A DNA stretch of 6,804 bases, taken from the NCBI GenBank assembly GCA_947588775.1, contig CANPZQ010000106.1, positions 1 through 6,804 of the forward strand, written 5' to 3'. Source of the stretch: an uncultured Clostridia bacterium. GTDB taxonomy: Bacteria; Bacillota; Clostridia; Oscillospirales; Ruminococcaceae. Under the pieces are notes generated by a model. The model had not been told where the DNA came from. It ran no database searches and worked only from the letters and a program-made list of their open reading frames with translations. How positions within the stretch are numbered: the first letter of the stretch is position 1; every line of letters begins with the position of its first letter. This document shows positions 4,989 through 6,804 of this stretch, piece by piece. Made by a program: the position numbers and the translations under genes.

Positions 4989-6569
4989 CCCACCCCACCC
5001 CTGACCCTAACCCTTCTCACCAAATCCTCCCGCTTTGCCGTAGTCGCCCTCGACGACCCCTCCGCCGACTACAACGCCGCCCCATACGTCCTGCACGCCG
5101 GCGGCCGCGAAATCCCGACCGATAAGGCGATAAACGCCGTTTTCGGCCTCAAACCGCAGGAAAACTGCGAGATTTACGCCTCGCGCGGCGGCGAGCGCGG
5201 CCCCGCCGTCGCTTTTCAGACCCTCCCCGAGCCCGTTACCCTCAACGTCCGCGATTTCGGCGCAATCGGCGACGGCAGGGCGGACGATACCCCCGCGATT
5301 CAGGCGGCAATTTACTGCTGTCCCGAGGGCGGCCGCGTCCTTGTTCCGGAGGGAATTTTTTCCTGCACATGTCTGTTTTTAAAGAGCAGAATCACCCTCG
5401 AAATCGCCCGGGGCGGCGTTTTGCGCGCCATTTCCGAGAAAAACCGCCTGCCGATTCTCCCCGGAAGAATCGAGGGTAACGATGAATATTCCGAATATTT
5501 ATACGGAAGCTGGGAGGGCAGCCCGTTAAGCTCCTTCGCGAGCCTGATTACCGGAATCGGCGTTTCGGACGTCACAATCTGCGGCGAGGGCGAAATCGAC
5601 GGCGCGGCCGACTTCTCCAACTGGTGGAACGCCGAAAACCGCCGCGGCGACCCCGGGCGGCCGCATCTCATCTACATGAACCGCTGCGAAAACGTCACTG
5701 TCGCCGGTTTGACGCTTAAAAACTCGCCTTCGTGGAACGTCCACCCGCTTTTTTCGCGGAATCTCGGCTTTTTCTGCATGAATATCGAATCGCCCGAGGG
5801 CTCCCACAACACCGACGGAATCAACCCGCAGTCCTGCCATGGCGTACAAATCGCGGGCGTTCGTTTTTCTGTCGGCGACGACTGTATCGCGATAAAATCC
5901 GGAAAGCTGTACATGGGTCAAACCTACAAAACGCCCTCCGAATGCATAAATATACACAACTGCCTCATGTATCACGGCCATGGCGGTGTGACAATCGGGA
6001 GCGAGGCCGCCGCCGGGGTTCGCGATGTTAGGGTGAGCGGCTGCCGCTTTGTCGGAACCGACCGCGGCCTTCGGATTAAGACCCGCCGGGGCAGGGGAGA
6101 GGGCTCCGTAATCGGCGGAATCGTCTTTGAAGGGGTGAAGATGGAGGGCGTGTTGACCCCGTTTGTGATTAACTCGTTTTACTATTGCGGCCCCGACGGC
6201 AAGTCCGATTACGTCGCCTCAAAGTCGCCGCTGCCCGTCGATTCGCGCACCCCGCGCGTCGGCGAAATCGTGATAAAAAACTGCCGCTGCACCGACTGCC
6301 ACGCCGCCGGTATTTACTTTTGGGGCCTGCCCGAGCGGCCGATTGAGCGCGTTTTTATGGAAAATGTTGCTATTTCATTTTCGGAAAACGCCCGCGCCGC
6401 CGTTCCCGCGATGATGTCGGGCTGCGAAAAGACGTCCCGCAAGGGGATTTTTATCCGAAACGCCCGCGAGGTAATCCTCAAAAACCTTGAAATCGAAAAC
6501 GCCGACGGCGAGCCTTTGGACGCAGACGGCGTGGAATCGCTTCGGGAGGATAACAATGTATACAGATAA
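4986..6569 (+). CDS. Glycoside hydrolase family 28 (polygalacturonase-type), probably cytoplasmic
   Basis: GH28 enzymes hydrolyse alpha-1,4-galacturonosidic (or rhamnogalacturonan) bonds with inversion. The 527-residue protein starts with a small beta-rich, Fn3-like domain (about 1-80: SRFAVVALDDPSADYNAAPYV... GLKPQENCEIYA), followed by the pectate-lyase-like entry motif NVRDFGAIGDGRADDTPAIQ and a right-handed beta-helix. All four GH28 signatures are present: NTDG (275-278, D277), GDDC (297-300, D298 and D299), GHGG (H332) and RIK (363-365). The catalytic aspartates and the substrate-binding His, Arg and Lys are therefore intact. No signal peptide is seen (MPTPPLTLTLLTKSS), so it probably acts on imported oligogalacturonides, likely as an exo-enzyme; that specificity is inference. 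Its 3' end overlaps the GH105 gene by 14 bases, indicating an operon. Polygalacturonase versus rhamnogalacturonase or xylogalacturonase cannot be decided here. Repeat copy B fills its upstream region. Confidence 0.94.
   Translation: MPTPPLTLTLLTKSSRFAVVALDDPSADYNAAPYVLHAGGREIPTDKAINAVFGLKPQENCEIYASRGGERGPAVAFQTLPEPVTLNVRDFGAIGDGRADDTPAIQAAIYCCPEGGRVLVPEGIFSCTCLFLKSRITLEIARGGVLRAISEKNRLPILPGRIEGNDEYSEYLYGSWEGSPLSSFASLITGIGVSDVTICGEGEIDGAADFSNWWNAENRRGDPGRPHLIYMNRCENVTVAGLTLKNSPSWNVHPLFSRNLGFFCMNIESPEGSHNTDGINPQSCHGVQIAGVRFSVGDDCIAIKSGKLYMGQTYKTPSECINIHNCLMYHGHGGVTIGSEAAAGVRDVRVSGCRFVGTDRGLRIKTRRGRGEGSVIGGIVFEGVKMEGVLTPFVINSFYYCGPDGKSDYVASKSPLPVDSRTPRVGEIVIKNCRCTDCHAAGIYFWGLPERPIERVFMENVAISFSENARAAVPAMMSGCEKTSRKGIFIRNAREVILKNLEIENADGEPLDADGVESLREDNNVYR
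6544..6558 (+). promoter_or_regulatory. Ribosome binding site of the GH105-like gene, inside the GH28 coding end
   Basis: GGGAGG (6544-6549) lies 6 bases before the ATG at 6556, within the last codons of the GH28 gene. This indicates coupled translation of the two genes. Confidence 0.75.
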
Positions 6570-6804
6570 GCTGAATAAATATTCGGAGGATATAGCCCGC
6601 TTTTTCACCGGAAGATGGCACTACGAGGACGGCTTTTGCGCCGTCGCCGCCGAGGCGATGTTCAACGCGACGGGCGACAGCCGCTACAAAACCGCCGCGC
6701 TTTCATATGCCGACGGAATGGTTTCAAAGGACGGCGAAATCCCCGCATTTCAGCCCGGCGAGCGGCGGCTCGACGACATTTTGCCGGGGCGCGCGCTTAT
6801 TTTC
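6556..6804 (+). CDS. Glycoside hydrolase family 105-like (unsaturated rhamnogalacturonyl hydrolase), N-terminal part
   Basis: Only the first 83 codons are in the window; the frame stays open to the right edge. The start WHYEDGFCAVAAEAMFNATG (residues 21-40), then GDSRYKTAALSYADGMVSKDGEIPAF and RRLDDILPGRALI, matches the first helices of the (alpha/alpha)6 barrel of GH105 (YteR/YesR) enzymes. One of D73/D74 may correspond to the first catalytic-site aspartate of YteR; that alignment is from memory. Family members add water to the 4,5-unsaturated uronic residue at the non-reducing end of lyase products, releasing it for catabolism. No signal peptide is seen, so it is likely cytoplasmic and fits the GH28 neighbour. 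GH88 is a related alternative. It is translationally coupled to the GH28 gene by a 14-base overlap. Confidence 0.82.
   Translation, partial: MYTDKLNKYSEDIARFFTGRWHYEDGFCAVAAEAMFNATGDSRYKTAALSYADGMVSKDGEIPAFQPGERRLDDILPGRALIF

Overview
The window reads as a GC-rich chromosomal segment of a low-motility-of-evidence but clearly Bacillota (Clostridia-like) bacterium. The basis is the dacA-cdaR (c-di-AMP synthase and YbbR regulator) pair, an EF2568-type cysteine desulfurase-family protein, a COG2509-type FAD protein and strong Shine-Dalgarno sites. No genus can be named from the sequence. All genes lie on the + strand.

Layout. Bases 2-547 hold the C-terminal part of a PLP-dependent class V aminotransferase/cysteine desulfurase-family protein, cut by the left edge. 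A well-formed SigA-type promoter with an extended -10 (552-580) follows within a few bases of its stop and drives dacA (620-1516) and the overlapping cdaR (1494-2816). A 15-bp stem terminator (2831-2865) closes that unit. Bases 2866-3242 are a very GC-rich gap with no gene but much structure. A FAD-dependent oxidoreductase of unknown physiological role follows (3243-4829). A 156-bp gap precedes a GH28 polygalacturonase-type gene (4986-6569), which overlaps the start of a GH105 unsaturated rhamnogalacturonyl hydrolase-like gene (6556 to the right edge).

How the genes work together. DacA makes c-di-AMP at the membrane, and CdaR is its membrane-anchored extracytoplasmic partner; glmM, the usual third gene, is not in the window. 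GH28 and GH105 look like a cytoplasmic pectin-oligosaccharide degradation pair: neither visible N-terminus carries a signal peptide. The FAD protein is not obviously linked to either pair.

Most unusual feature. A family of about 83-bp intergenic inverted-repeat elements occurs three times: 2878-2961 (reverse orientation, diverged), 3115-3197 and 4857-4939 (forward, nearly identical). The two forward copies have perfect 16-bp arms, a 51-base loop, and end 45-46 bases before the start codons of two unrelated genes. On one strand every copy carries a G-tract run able to form a G-quadruplex with single-base loops; the loop bases differ between copies while the G-runs persist. I recognise no named element in it.
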